Assembly (NCBI GenBank): GCA_048569615.1
Contig: JBLIRK010000003.1
Span: forward strand, 1 to 64,000
DNA: 64,000 nt
Direction of reading: 5' to 3'
DNA from: JAYEPK01 sp048569615
GTDB lineage: Archaea; Thermoplasmatota; Penumbrarchaeia; Penumbrarchaeales; Penumbrarchaeaceae
Part shown: piece by piece, positions 24,629 through 33,863 of the stretch
Layout: every line of letters starts with the position of its first letter
Numbering within the stretch: the first letter of the stretch is position 1
Position numbers and translations under genes: made by a program
Notes under the pieces: generated by a model
Databases searched by the model: none
What the model was told of the DNA's origin: nothing
The model's input: the letters and a program-made list of their open reading frames with translations, nothing else

Positions 24629-25741
24629 TCATCTCCTGCCGCCGCGCCCGCCGGATCTTCCCCTAGGGTCCGGAGGTCTCTGCCTTTTCACTCCCTGCTG
24701 CTCTGCAAGTATATCACACATCCTGTCCATGCAGAGCTCGAGCACCTTGGAAGCGTCTCCGCTTCCGTTCAATCCCGCAGCTCCGTCGTGGCCTCCGCCT
24801 TGGTTTCCGGTATCTTTACCAATGGCCTCCATGAACTTCCCTAGGTGGACGCCCATGGCCAGTATATGCGGTTTGGCGCGGGTCGACACTCTCAGTTCGT
24901 CCCTCCTCTCGGCGGCAATGAAGACAACGTCCCCCCCCGCTACAAGGAGGGCCCTTGCAGCTGCCGCCTCGAAGGATGAAACCATTGAGGTGGCCACGAT
25001 CTGGTCCCCGACCTTCTCATACCTGATCCGCCTCATGGCCTTGAGCATCGCCACCTTCTTGGAGACGTCGAAATATTCCTCCCCCTCGATAACCTGGAGA
25101 ACGTTCTCCATTGATACATCGGACCCTTCCAGCAGGAAACCGCACGCTGCAATATCGATTTCCGACGCGAACCTGAACTTGCCTGTATCGGCTATGATCC
25201 CTGCGATCCCCGCCACGGCCATATCGCGATCCATAGACGCCCCTGACATGAATGCCATCTGGAGAGCTATCTCAACGCATGCCCCCGCACTGCTGTCACT
25301 ATAAACAGTGCCTTTCCAGTGGTCCCTCTCGGCATGGTGGTCTATGACACATATTTCCGGCCAGCCCGAGATGTCTCCCTCGGATATCTGCAGCGGAGAG
25401 GAAGAATCGATGATGACAACAAGGGAGTGGTCCATCACATCGGGATCGACTTCCATCTGGACCTTGACATGATCGAGAAGGGATCTGCCCGCCTGGGAGA
25501 TCGACTTGTAGGCTCCCAGCATCACCCACGGGAATGTCCTTTTCAATATTACTGCCGCTCCCACAGCATCGATGTCCGCGTTGTGGTGGGCCAGAACGAG
25601 AACGCCACCATCCCTGCAATCCATGATCCGGGAGATCACGCGCCACATCTTCGCCGGATCTGACGGTGCAGGCAGCCTGCTTTGGAAAAACGTCCATCCC
25701 CCTTCGACTTCCCGGGGTATTCCGTAGGATCCCTGTATCAT
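24629..25741 (-). CDS. DHH-family phosphoesterase with RGG tail
   Basis: 370 aa. Metal motifs: HHNADIDAVGAA (near 53), VVIIDSSSP, VIDHHAE and GIIADTGKFRF; the DHHA1 domain ends with GGGHDGAAG, the substrate-binding loop of RecJ/NrnA-like exonucleases and oligoribonucleases. An Arg/Gly-rich end (RGRSGGRGGRR) suggests nucleic-acid binding. A later start (Met near 25648) is possible, but ATG 25741 overlaps the prefoldin stop as ATGA. It closes the psmA-to-prefoldin operon; the substrate could be RNA, DNA or cyclic dinucleotide products. Confidence 0.87.
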   Translation of the reverse strand: MIQGSYGIPREVEGGWTFFQSRLPAPSDPAKMWRVISRIMDCRDGGVLVLAHHNADIDAVGAAVILKRTFPWVMLGAYKSISQAGRSLLDHVKVQMEVDPDVMDHSLVVIIDSSSPLQISEGDISGWPEICVIDHHAERDHWKGTVYSDSSAGACVEIALQMAFMSGASMDRDMAVAGIAGIIADTGKFRFASEIDIAACGFLLEGSDVSMENVLQVIEGEEYFDVSKKVAMLKAMRRIRYEKVGDQIVATSMVSSFEAAAARALLVAGGDVVFIAAERRDELRVSTRAKPHILAMGVHLGKFMEAIGKDTGNQGGGHDGAAGLNGSGDASKVLELCMDRMCDILAEQQGVKRQRPPDPRGRSGGRGGRR

Positions 25742-26088
25742 TGATATCCCTTGAGGGCCTCGTTCAGCTCGCTGCCCATCTTCTCGTACATCTCCTTCAG
25801 GCTCTTCTCCTGCTTCTCCATGGACTTGAGTCTGATGGAGAGGGTCTCCCCCTCCTCGCTCAATTCCTTTTTCAGCGCTTCGGGATCGTCGATCCTGAAC
25901 ATGAGGTCCCCGATCCTTCTGTAAACGTCACCCTGCGCTCTCTCCCCGAGGGCCTTCAGAGCTTCCTCGATCTCCTTCGACCTGCTTTCCATCTCCCCTT
26001 TCTGGGTGAGCAGTATCTGGAGCTGGGTCTTCAGCTGCTCGAATCTTGCTAGTTTCTCCTGGATATCCTTCGGAACCTGAAAAGACAT
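25738..26088 (-). CDS. pfdB: Prefoldin beta subunit
   Basis: 116 aa from ATG 26088 (ATG 26094 is equally possible; a 26151 start adds residues unlike the family). Two long coiled-coil helices flank the hairpin ALGERAQGDVYRRIGDLMFR, the prefoldin beta core. It binds unfolded proteins and hands them to the thermosome. It lies between pcc1 and the DHH gene, as in many archaea. Confidence 0.93.
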   Translation of the reverse strand: MSFQVPKDIQEKLARFEQLKTQLQILLTQKGEMESRSKEIEEALKALGERAQGDVYRRIGDLMFRIDDPEALKKELSEEGETLSIRLKSMEKQEKSLKEMYEKMGSELNEALKGYQ

Positions 26089-26140
26089 GGGCATACCATC
26101 CGGTTTCTGTCCTATACAAGGTGTCGTATATATCTTTTTA

Positions 26141-26386
26141 TTAATCCTCATGCTCCCCCGATGCGGACCTTAAGGCGGCCGATAGGAGGCCCATGTAGGA
26201 ATTCAGCATTGCCCTGGATGTGGAGACCTCATCGGAGGTCATTCTGATGATGAGGGAGGGTCCTTCCATTGATACGTCAACGACGCCGCCCGGCGGTGAT
26301 GAGAGGCCCTCGAGCCTCAGGGGAGAATAGAGAAAGCTCAAGGTCCTGATATCAGAAGAGAGTTTTACCGTAATCTCTGCCTTCAT
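26141..26386 (-). CDS. pcc1: KEOPS complex subunit Pcc1
   Basis: 81 aa from ATG 26386. MKAEITVKLSSDI, an alternating beta-alpha pattern and MTSDEVSTSRAMLNSYMGLL match Pcc1, the dimerising subunit of the KEOPS complex that makes t6A on ANN-decoding tRNAs. Its place between rpo12 and prefoldin is the classic archaeal position. Kae1 and Bud32 are not in the window. Confidence 0.88.
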   Translation of the reverse strand: MKAEITVKLSSDIRTLSFLYSPLRLEGLSSPPGGVVDVSMEGPSLIIRMTSDEVSTSRAMLNSYMGLLSAALRSASGEHED

Positions 26387-26400
26387 GAAGTGGGCCCCGA

Positions 26401-26535
26401 TCAGTGGGCCTTGAGGACCTTCTTTCGGTTCGGCCTTTCCTTGTAGAATATCTTGTAGCCGCACTTGCTGCACTGTATCCCGATGGGGCTGAACTCCGTA
26501 ACGAGCTTCTCTCCGCACCTGCCGCACCGATACAT
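26401..26535 (-). CDS. rpo12: RNA polymerase subunit Rpo12 (P)
   Basis: 44 aa. MYRCGRCGEKLV and IQCSKCGYKIFYKERP form the single zinc ribbon of the RpoP/Rpb12 family, ending VLKAH. One bp separates it from L37Ae and 14 bp from pcc1. Confidence 0.96.
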   Translation of the reverse strand: MYRCGRCGEKLVTEFSPIGIQCSKCGYKIFYKERPNRKKVLKAH

Positions 26536-26536
26536 C

Positions 26537-26797
26537 TTAATCCCTTCCCATACGGCTTTCCAGCGTCTTGAACTTCCCGGTTGTGGGTTGGAAGGCGCCG
26601 CCGGCGAACTTATGGGAGCAGGACCGGCACTCCCAAATGCCCATGGAGACCCTCTTCACATTGTTCTTGTAGCATCGGGGGCAGGTATACTTCTGCGATT
26701 TGCTGCCGACAATGGAGCGTATCTGCTTCTTGACGCTGAGACCGTAACGCGGCCCGTATTTGCCGGAACTTCCGACCTTCTTCGTTCGCCTGCTCAA
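26537..26797 (-). CDS. rpl37ae: Ribosomal protein L37Ae, TTG start
   Basis: 86 aa. MSRRTKKVGSSGKYGPRYGL, then a C4 zinc finger (CPRC, CRSC) and the end TTGKFKTLESRM, the full eL43 pattern. The start codon is TTG (26797-26795) with GGAGGACC 6 nt before it. Its own TATA box at 26851 separates it from SBDS, where exosome genes usually lie. Confidence 0.95.
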   Translation of the reverse strand: MSRRTKKVGSSGKYGPRYGLSVKKQIRSIVGSKSQKYTCPRCYKNNVKRVSMGIWECRSCSHKFAGGAFQPTTGKFKTLESRMGRD

Positions 26798-26850
26798 TGG
26801 TGGTCCTCCTTATGGGCATTACACTTAGGGGGCTCCTACATAAGAATTCC

Positions 26851-26860
26851 TTATTTATAA
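26851..26860 (-). promoter_or_regulatory. TATA box for the L37Ae-rpo12-pcc1-pfdB-DHH operon
   Basis: Minus-strand TTATAAATAA, about 54 nt upstream of the TTG start. Confidence 0.5.
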
Positions 26861-26893
26861 GTTGTGCAGGAGAGCGAACCACGCAGAACTGGC

Positions 26894-27592
26894 TCACTCT
26901 ATGATCTTGGTATCAACTTCACCATGGGTCCGGGAGTTCAGCATATCGAAGAACTCGATCTGCAGGCCCGCAGGTATCTCAACCAGACACATCCACTCCC
27001 CGGATTTGCTCCACTCCTCCCTCAGCACCCTGCCGAAGGACCTGATCTCACCCACGAGCTTGCCGTAATGGTGTGCGGTGGTCTTAACGGCGATCTGCGT
27101 CATCTCCATGCGTATGGGAAGAATGGGACGAAGCTCCTTAAGGACCTCGTTGACCTGGGATTCGGCGCTCTTGAAGGGATCTACGTTGATCTTTGCCTCC
27201 TCCATTGCGAGTTCGAGCCTCTGAGGAGGATGAGGTGTTTTGTTGATCGGATTTATGCAGTTGCGGGCGAGGAGGGCCACTATCTGTTTCCTCTTCTCCT
27301 CCTGCATCCTCTTACGCTGATCCGTGGTGAGCTGTATCTCACCCTTCATAAGGATCTTGACAACGATCTTCTCGAAATCTGTGGTCCCGAATGCCTTCTG
27401 CAGGACATCGTCCGGGGCCCGATCACCCTTGTGGGCATCCTTGAAAACGAACTCTGCCGCCAGGATCTCGGAGAGCTCGGGCTTTTTCTCTCCTTCCCGG
27501 TATTCGTGGGCCAGCTCGGGGTCCACAAGAAGCTCGAACCTCTCTCCTTCCCGGTCCAACCGTGCGATGACTGCTTCATCGAGTGAGACCAT
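26894..27592 (-). CDS. Ribosome maturation protein SBDS
   Basis: 232 aa with the standard three domains: N-terminal MVSLDEAVIARLDREGERFE and KPELSEILAAEFVFKDAHKG; a central helical domain (IVALLARNCINPINKTPHPP); and a ferredoxin-like C-terminus (LRPILPIRMEMTQIAVK, GEWMCLVEIPAGLQIEFFDM). It helps release aIF6 from the large subunit. It lies 12 bp after psmA, the standard superoperon order, but rrp4, rrp41 and rrp42 do not follow. Confidence 0.96.
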   Translation of the reverse strand: MVSLDEAVIARLDREGERFELLVDPELAHEYREGEKKPELSEILAAEFVFKDAHKGDRAPDDVLQKAFGTTDFEKIVVKILMKGEIQLTTDQRKRMQEEKRKQIVALLARNCINPINKTPHPPQRLELAMEEAKINVDPFKSAESQVNEVLKELRPILPIRMEMTQIAVKTTAHHYGKLVGEIRSFGRVLREEWSKSGEWMCLVEIPAGLQIEFFDMLNSRTHGEVDTKIIE

Positions 27593-27604
27593 CTTCTCTC
27601 ACAC

Positions 27605-28330
27605 CTATTTCTTTCCTTTATCGACGTACTTGGTTACCTTGGTCTGGTCCAGCTTGCTGAAGGGCTCGCTCTTCTTGACTATACCTATCTCGACTGCAAG
27701 GGTATTCAGACTGCCTTCGTCGGTGGCCCCCAGCAAGGCTTCCAATCCGAGCTTCACGGCAGCATCCTGGGACATGTTCTCCTTGAACTTGTCCTCGAAT
27801 ATTTCCATGACTACGCTCCTGCCGGAACCGATGGATCCCGCCTTGTAGGACATCATGGCTCCTGATGGGTCTGTTTCGTACAGATGGATCCCCTTCTCAT
27901 CTGTTCCTGCTATAAGGAGGGCTGTACCGAAGGGGCGGACGCCGCCATACTGCGTGTAGTTCTGCTTGAAATCACAGATCTTCTTCACAAGCACGTCCAC
28001 GGGTATGCGCTCCTCGTAGGTTATCTTGTTTATCTGGGATTCTATCCTTGCCCTGTCAACGAGTACCCTTGCATCGGCAACGAGGCCGCTGGTGGCGCAT
28101 CCGATGTAATCGTCTATCTTGAAGATCTTCTCGATGGAGCTCGGCTCGATCAGCGGGCTCGTTATCCTCTTGTCGATGATCAGAATGACGCCATCCTTGA
28201 ATTTCAGACCGACAGTGGTGGTTCCTCTCTTCACGGCTTCCCTGGCATATTCCACTTGGAAAAGCCTTCCGTCCGGCGAGAATACCGTGATAGCTCGATC
28301 GTATGCCATGTTACCTGGTTGCATATACAT
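27605..28330 (-). CDS. psmA: Proteasome subunit alpha
   Basis: 241 aa from ATG 28330; ATG 28324 is better spaced from GAGGT. The N-terminal gating helix AYDRAITVFSPDGRLFQVEY is followed by AREAVKRGTTTVGLKF, YGGVRPFGTALLIAG and GSIGSGRSVVMEIFED, the alpha-ring signature. It forms the outer rings of the 20S proteasome. First gene of the superoperon, with a strong TATA box upstream. Confidence 0.97.
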   Translation of the reverse strand: MYMQPGNMAYDRAITVFSPDGRLFQVEYAREAVKRGTTTVGLKFKDGVILIIDKRITSPLIEPSSIEKIFKIDDYIGCATSGLVADARVLVDRARIESQINKITYEERIPVDVLVKKICDFKQNYTQYGGVRPFGTALLIAGTDEKGIHLYETDPSGAMMSYKAGSIGSGRSVVMEIFEDKFKENMSQDAAVKLGLEALLGATDEGSLNTLAVEIGIVKKSEPFSKLDQTKVTKYVDKGKK

Positions 28331-28407
28331 ACCTCAGCAGCGGGTCCGTCTCCGCGGAATGGACCTGTCCATAAACAGCGTCGACCTAAGGCGGAGAATC
28401 CTCTTGT

Positions 28408-28420
28408 GATAAATATTTAT
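28408..28420 (-). promoter_or_regulatory. TATA box for psmA
   Basis: Minus-strand AATAAATATTTAT, 78-90 nt upstream of the psmA start. Confidence 0.5.
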
Positions 28421-28450
28421 TGGGTTTAACAATGACCGGCGGTGCGGGAT

Positions 28451-28810
28451 TCAGGCTGCATCCTGTCTATAATGCTTCTTCTCCCTCACCTGCTCGGGGA
28501 CATATTTGTAGTAGGCCCTCCTGAGTGTCCCCGATACCCCGGCAATATTGATGATCAGGGTTCCTTCGTTGAGCTCCTTACCGTTCAACTCCTCAATTAT
28601 CCGGACCAGGTCCTCCGTCCCCCTGTGCCAGGTCCGAATGATGGCCCATCCGGATTCATAATAGACGAACCACGGCCTTACCCTGCTGAAATCCTCCTCG
28701 CTCAAGGTCCTTGTCCTGCTCCTGATAAGGTTTATCAGCAGACCCTTGCCGATGCCTTCCGGAGACGCGACATGCATGACCAGGTACCTGCGTCTGTGCT
28801 CATGGACCAT
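28451..28810 (-). CDS. rnp2: RNase P protein component 2 (Pop5)
   Basis: 119 aa from ATG 28810. RRRYLVMHVASPEGIGKGLL, FVYYESGWAIIRTWHRGTED and IINIAGVSGTLRRA form the Pop5 ferredoxin-like core. With Rpp30 it supports the catalytic domain of RNase P RNA in tRNA 5' maturation. A TATA box centred about 27 nt before ATG 28810 implies a leaderless transcript and rules out the longer frame starting at 28873. It lies upstream of psmA, its normal archaeal neighbourhood. Confidence 0.93.
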   Translation of the reverse strand: MVHEHRRRYLVMHVASPEGIGKGLLINLIRSRTRTLSEEDFSRVRPWFVYYESGWAIIRTWHRGTEDLVRIIEELNGKELNEGTLIINIAGVSGTLRRAYYKYVPEQVREKKHYRQDAA

Positions 28811-28830
28811 GGAACAGCTAGGCCCTCGCC

Positions 28831-28843
28831 CTATTTTTATTTG
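28831..28843 (-). promoter_or_regulatory. TATA box for rnp2, predicting a leaderless mRNA
   Basis: Minus-strand CAAATAAAAATAG, 21-33 nt before the ATG at 28810, so transcription should begin at or beside the start codon. Confidence 0.5.
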
Positions 28844-28996
28844 CTCCCCGGTGTGTCCTTTATACATTTCCACCAGAACATAATAATAGCATGCACATAG
28901 GTGTTTAGGTAAAACTTATATGCACTGGGTGAGTATTTGTTAAATACCAAGTGTCCATAATGCAAGGGGCCCCCTCTGACAAAACGGAGGAATGTG

Positions 28997-30313
28997 ATGA
29001 AGAAGAAACTCATTTCCATCATCGGCATATCACTTACCTTCCTAGCGCTTGCTCCCATGATAGTCATCCTGTTCGCCGACGAAGGGGAAGCACAGGACCC
29101 GGGCCAGCCGATGATGCTGAACGATATGAGGCTTCATCTCCGCGAGGGGATGACCATGTCCCCCATTGCTCCAGAATCACAGGATGAATTCCAGGCCATC
29201 TCGATCCCCAACGGCTTCATAAGGGACGGTTTCTTCGGCTGGAACCTGCTTCCCATAGGACATGTGTACTGGCAGCCCGTGGGAACCTGGTCCACCGATC
29301 CCTTGAAGGGGACCATCAACCTGGGCGGAAAGGTCACGGTCACGATATTCGCAACCAGGGAAGAGGGATCCGGGAATGTAAACTCCGATTTCCTCTTCGA
29401 GATACTCAGAGGCAGCGAACCCCTCATCCAGCTCACAACATCGGCAAATATACAGGATGGAATCGACAACAAGATAGAAGCAACGGGCTGGTTCCCCGCG
29501 GCCAATGATACCACGGTGGAGGCGAACACACAGCTGTCCCTCAGGATCACCGCAAGATGCAACGGCGGGGCGATAATGAAGTACGGGTCCACAACGGTGG
29601 ATTCGGGGATCTCCTTCGGCTCCAACGCCCTTTCCATAAAGAACCTCTTCATGGACAGGAAATACATCACCCTGGAATACACCGACGCTTTCATGGCCCC
29701 GTGGATCAACCTCTATACCCAGCTCAAGGTGAACGAGATCGTCCAGCCGGATTCACAGAACGCCGTGACGACCCAGTGGAACACACTGAACCGCTCCAGG
29801 GAGCTGATCTGGGAGCGTGATTCTCCCCCGGGGAACTACTTGGTTGAGATCAGCATATCATACGACTACACCGGAGCCCAGAACATCACCGAGCAAAGAG
29901 CATTGATCGTCCAGAAACCAAAGGAAAGCAGTCTTGAGCATATGAAACACTTATTGGGCAGGTACAAGTACGTGATTTTGGCGGTGATCGCCATTATCGC
30001 AGTGCCTTGGGGTCTATCTCGATGGAGAAAAGGCGTGTGGAAGCGCAGGTTCAGGGAACTGCCGCATGAATTCCGCGAACTCCCCAAAGGAAAGAAGAAA
30101 GCCCTATGGAAGAAGGCAAAGAAGGACAGGACGGAGAAGAGAAAGGACCTGAAGAAGGAGGAGAGGGAAAGGAGGGAGAAGGAGAGGGAAGAGGGCAAGT
30201 TCTCTCTGTTCAAACGTCCCGATGAGAAGAGAGAGAGGATCCCGAGGAGACGGCACGGAAGGCCCATTGAGGCGGAGGTCCTTTCCGAAGATGCCGGAGA
30301 CCTCGAACTTTGA
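28997..30313 (+). CDS. Secreted single-span protein with basic cytoplasmic tail
   Basis: 438 aa from ATG 28997 with GGAGG 6 nt upstream. A signal peptide (KKKLISIIGISLTFLALAP) precedes an extracellular beta-rich region of about 290 residues with no domain I recognise. A span near 327-347 (YVILAVIAIIAVPWGLS) follows, then a cytoplasmic tail of about 85 residues dominated by Lys, Arg and Glu (KKAKKDRTEKRKDLKKEERE). Topology is outside-in. The tail could bind nucleic acid or acidic partners; this is inference. It converges on rfcL with 26 bp between them. Confidence 0.7.
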   Translation: MKKKLISIIGISLTFLALAPMIVILFADEGEAQDPGQPMMLNDMRLHLREGMTMSPIAPESQDEFQAISIPNGFIRDGFFGWNLLPIGHVYWQPVGTWSTDPLKGTINLGGKVTVTIFATREEGSGNVNSDFLFEILRGSEPLIQLTTSANIQDGIDNKIEATGWFPAANDTTVEANTQLSLRITARCNGGAIMKYGSTTVDSGISFGSNALSIKNLFMDRKYITLEYTDAFMAPWINLYTQLKVNEIVQPDSQNAVTTQWNTLNRSRELIWERDSPPGNYLVEISISYDYTGAQNITEQRALIVQKPKESSLEHMKHLLGRYKYVILAVIAIIAVPWGLSRWRKGVWKRRFRELPHEFRELPKGKKKALWKKAKKDRTEKRKDLKKEERERREKEREEGKFSLFKRPDEKRERIPRRRHGRPIEAEVLSEDAGDLEL

Positions 30314-30339
30314 ACCTTTCTTCCAATACACTCCAAATC

Positions 30340-31887
30340 CTAGAACTCGAAAAGCGAGGACTGTTTGACCTCCTTCCCGGAGATCTCATTTTCATCGGTA
30401 TTCTCCTCCTCCGCCTTCGGTTCGGACTCCCCGGCTGCATCGGAGGACCTTTCCTGTTCTTCATGGAAATCCATAAGGCCGCCCTGGTCCGAACCGATTG
30501 TGATCGGAACAAATCGGGATGATCTGATGGCCTGGGCATCCTCCAGTATTCCTTTTAGATCCGCATCGGACAATCTGCTGTGCGTGAGTATCTTGAGATG
30601 CTCCTTTTCCAGCTCCCCGTAGGCTGCAAGGTGGGAGGCGAATTCCGGGTCCCTCTCGGCTAGCACCGAGAAACGGAGAAGGGGATCCTCCTTCACGGTC
30701 CTTATGGATGCGTGGGTCATTCTCCCGATGGCCTGGGATATCTCCTTCATCCTTGCCCTGGCATCCTTTGTGCTCGACATCTTCTTCAGGTAGGAAGGGA
30801 ACTGGAACCGGGAGCGGCTTTGATTTGGATTCTGTCTGGCAATGCCTATCGAGGCAAGATGGTCCTTGGCATAGGACCAGAGCTTGTAGTTCTGCCTTCT
30901 GCGGACCCTGCCCAGAAAGACGTCGGCCCTGGATAGGGCGCCCATCCCCCTTTCAATATCCTCAGGATGGGACATTGCATTGGTTATGTTCTCGGAGAAC
31001 CATAGGACAAGGGAAGAGATGTCCTCATCCACTTCCATCAGGGCCGATCGGGATGAATTGAGGGAATTGGCGTAGAACACCTTCTCCATGGTGCTGAATA
31101 TGTTGTCCTTGGTATCCCTGAAGCCGAGGACGTCAAGGTCCTTGACCGATATCCTGCTCTTTCCGGTGCATAGTATCTGGAGGTCGCCTACGGCCGATCT
31201 CATATCCCCTCCTGACCTCTCTGCCACGGCCATGATCACATCCTGGTCGAACTGAACCCCCTCTATCTGGCATATCTCCCTAAGCCTCTTTGCGATCGAT
31301 GCCGGTCCGAGCCGCCGGAACTTGATCCGCTCGCAGATGAAATTCAGCGGCGCCCCCGAGCCGCTGATAAGACCGTAAAGGCTGTTGACGATCAGAAGGA
31401 CGGGCTGCTTGGTGATCTTGACCAGTTCCACGATCGCCTTCTTTCCTCCTCTATCGGAAACATCGGTCCCTCCCTCATCGGAAACGCTTCTCTCGTAGAG
31501 GTTGTCAGCTTCGTCGAGCATTATTAACTTGTTGCGGTAATTGGTGCCTTCTGCATACCCCTCCTCGTCCGTGATATCCCTGGAGAGGGCGCCCCTGGTG
31601 GCCATCTTCCTTATCGCCTCGATGTTCCTTGAATCCGAGGCGTTCAGTTCGATCACCTCCCATCCCATCTCGGCAGCCAGGGCGAGGGCTGCCGTGGTCT
31701 TTCCCACTCCCGGCTCACCCTCGAGAATGACAGCCCTCTTCTTTGGTATCCTGCCCTCGCTCCAGCCTCCGGCCCAATCCCTCAAGGCTTTCACTGTGCT
31801 TGCCACGCCTGTCATCTGATCAAGGCTTCCAGGCCGGTATCTCTCGATCCATGATGAGCCTGCGGATCGACCGGGGGGATCTGTCAT
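30340..31887 (-). CDS. rfcL: Replication factor C large subunit
   Basis: 515 aa. Clamp loader that opens PCNA. Near the N-terminus are WIERYRPGSLDQMTG, the Walker A motif GEPGVGKTTAALAL and KLIMLDEADNLYER. The sensor-1 region and the RFC helical collar follow, then an acidic linker and a C-terminal PIP box QSSLFEF that docks PCNA. SRC-type Arg fingers reside in the small subunit, which is not in the window. Confidence 0.96.
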   Translation of the reverse strand: MTDPPGRSAGSSWIERYRPGSLDQMTGVASTVKALRDWAGGWSEGRIPKKRAVILEGEPGVGKTTAALALAAEMGWEVIELNASDSRNIEAIRKMATRGALSRDITDEEGYAEGTNYRNKLIMLDEADNLYERSVSDEGGTDVSDRGGKKAIVELVKITKQPVLLIVNSLYGLISGSGAPLNFICERIKFRRLGPASIAKRLREICQIEGVQFDQDVIMAVAERSGGDMRSAVGDLQILCTGKSRISVKDLDVLGFRDTKDNIFSTMEKVFYANSLNSSRSALMEVDEDISSLVLWFSENITNAMSHPEDIERGMGALSRADVFLGRVRRRQNYKLWSYAKDHLASIGIARQNPNQSRSRFQFPSYLKKMSSTKDARARMKEISQAIGRMTHASIRTVKEDPLLRFSVLAERDPEFASHLAAYGELEKEHLKILTHSRLSDADLKGILEDAQAIRSSRFVPITIGSDQGGLMDFHEEQERSSDAAGESEPKAEEENTDENEISGKEVKQSSLFEF

Positions 31888-32063
31888 TGTGATTAAGTAC
31901 GATGAATAGGTACTTTACAGTTTCCAGGGAGAAAAGTGAAACTACTTGTACCAAACGAAATGAGGTGGGCATGTTTAAATAATGACCATTGTTCTTTCTG
32001 TTCTGTTGCAGGGACCGTCCCAGGTTCTGGCATTCTGAAAAGCGTCCCAAGGGGTGGCTAACA

Positions 32064-33863
32064 ATGGTCTCCAAGAAGAAAGAAGTCAGCGACCATGAAG
32101 AGGTAGTTATGAACGGACTGCCGCTGGGGATCATAGTGATGGATGGGGAAGGACGCATCCGTTTTATGAACGATCATTTTACGAAACTCATTGGCCCTGC
32201 GGAGGACAAGGTCCTCGGCAACTACCTGTACGACATCGTGGAGCCCTCGGACATCCCCGAAGTGCTTTCCATGATGAAGAAGGGGAGACGGGACGGCGTT
32301 CAGCTGGAAATGACCATCAGGCTCATAAAGGGCAGGTCCGTCCACGGGATATTCACATTCCGCGATCACCGGTTCCATGGGGAGAAAGGCTCAATGGTCA
32401 CCATGGTGGAGAAGGAGCAGAGAACGAAGAAAAACGAGATCTGCTATGAGGTCCTGGAAGAGCTCCCCATGCCCGTGGTCGTGATGGAAAAGGACCTGCA
32501 GGTGCAGTTCAGGAACAGCGCCGCAGATGAGAGGATCAGCCTTCTCGCAAAGGGCAAGGATCCTGTCCAGAATCCTTCCAAGGAGCGTAAGGCGGTCCTG
32601 CTGGACTGCCTGAAGAATGGCAACCCGGGAAGGACAACCGTCAGTATCAAGACTTCAGAAGGAGGCATAGACTTCGATGTGGTCACGGTACCGGTACGCT
32701 CCGTTGGAGCAGTGGACAGGGCTCTGGAGTTCTGGCTTGACCCGCCGGCCCGGACAGAAGGCATGGGAGCAGCGGACCTCTTGAAGGGGCTGGGGGATGA
32801 GCTGATAGACAGCGCCAATGCGCTCATCATCGGGCTCGACCTGGAGGGAACGATAACCCTGTGGAACAAAGGGGCCCAGAGGGCTCTGGGTTACTCTCCG
32901 GAGGAGGTCAAGGGAAGATCGTGGTTCGATTATCTGCTTGACAGGGAAGCCGAGAGAGGGAAGCTCGAGGTCCTCCAATGGAACATCGGTTCCGGTTTCC
33001 GGACCCGGTATGAGAGCAAGGTAAGGTCAAAATCCGGAATGGCCATGATAATATCGCTGGAAAACACGGTTATCTTCGACAAGACCGGGGATGTGTCCCT
33101 GGTCCTGATGGTAGGCCAGGACATAACTACCCAGAAAAGGCTCGAGGAATCCCTCCGGAGCCAGAGCGACAAGTTGATGGACGCCATGGAGGAGTCGTCG
33201 CTCTACACCGATCTCATGGTCCACGATATGCACAATGCGATAGCCGGCATAATGGGATATCTTGAGCTCCTCAGCATGGGGGGGACAAAACCGGACAAGT
33301 CAAAGGAATACATCGAAAGGGCCCTGGCAGAGGTCAGGAAGAGCTCTTCCATAATCAAGGATGTCAAGCTGATCTCTCAAGCAGGACCCCTTACCCAGAC
33401 CGGAACCATAGAGATTTCCGAAATCCTAGCTCACGCCGTGGCCAGGTTCCAGAAGGAGATGGGAGGGGAATGCCCGAAGATCGATATCGACACTCCTGAG
33501 ATCGAGGTTGTCGCAGACCATCTCCTGGAAGACGTTGTCATGCGGGTGCTCCAGCACTCCGTCAGGAATTCCAAATCCGATAAACCGAGGATCAGCATAA
33601 ACGTAAGGAGGGATCCCTCCAAGACCAATTTCGTGCCGGAACCGGTCCACATCGTAGTCGCGGACAACGGCGGAGGCATGGACCCCTCCAGTCTGGAAGG
33701 ATTGTTCAACCGGCCGAGAAGGACGGACCTCGGCTCCCACGGACTGGGACTCTACCTTGTCAAGAGGATCATCTCCAGATACCAGGGAATGGTGTGGGTG
33801 GAGACCTCATCCGGTAAGGAAAAGGGTTTGGAGGTCCACATACTCCTCAGAGAGATAGTATGA
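32064..33863 (+). CDS. PAS-domain sensor histidine kinase, soluble
   Basis: 599 aa from ATG 32064 with AGGGGTGG upstream. Three PAS-like domains (about 10-105, 118-220, 240-360; the last with the GYSPEEVKGRSWFDYL motif) are followed by a HisKA-like helix LMVHDMHNAIAGIMGYLELL with the phosphoacceptor His near 387. The ATPase has VADNGGGMDP and SHGLGLYLVKRI. No membrane span is present, so it senses a cytoplasmic signal. A response regulator is not adjacent. The HDMHN box is an archaeal variant of HDxxN. Confidence 0.9.
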   Translation: MVSKKKEVSDHEEVVMNGLPLGIIVMDGEGRIRFMNDHFTKLIGPAEDKVLGNYLYDIVEPSDIPEVLSMMKKGRRDGVQLEMTIRLIKGRSVHGIFTFRDHRFHGEKGSMVTMVEKEQRTKKNEICYEVLEELPMPVVVMEKDLQVQFRNSAADERISLLAKGKDPVQNPSKERKAVLLDCLKNGNPGRTTVSIKTSEGGIDFDVVTVPVRSVGAVDRALEFWLDPPARTEGMGAADLLKGLGDELIDSANALIIGLDLEGTITLWNKGAQRALGYSPEEVKGRSWFDYLLDREAERGKLEVLQWNIGSGFRTRYESKVRSKSGMAMIISLENTVIFDKTGDVSLVLMVGQDITTQKRLEESLRSQSDKLMDAMEESSLYTDLMVHDMHNAIAGIMGYLELLSMGGTKPDKSKEYIERALAEVRKSSSIIKDVKLISQAGPLTQTGTIEISEILAHAVARFQKEMGGECPKIDIDTPEIEVVADHLLEDVVMRVLQHSVRNSKSDKPRISINVRRDPSKTNFVPEPVHIVVADNGGGMDPSSLEGLFNRPRRTDLGSHGLGLYLVKRIISRYQGMVWVETSSGKEKGLEVHILLREIV

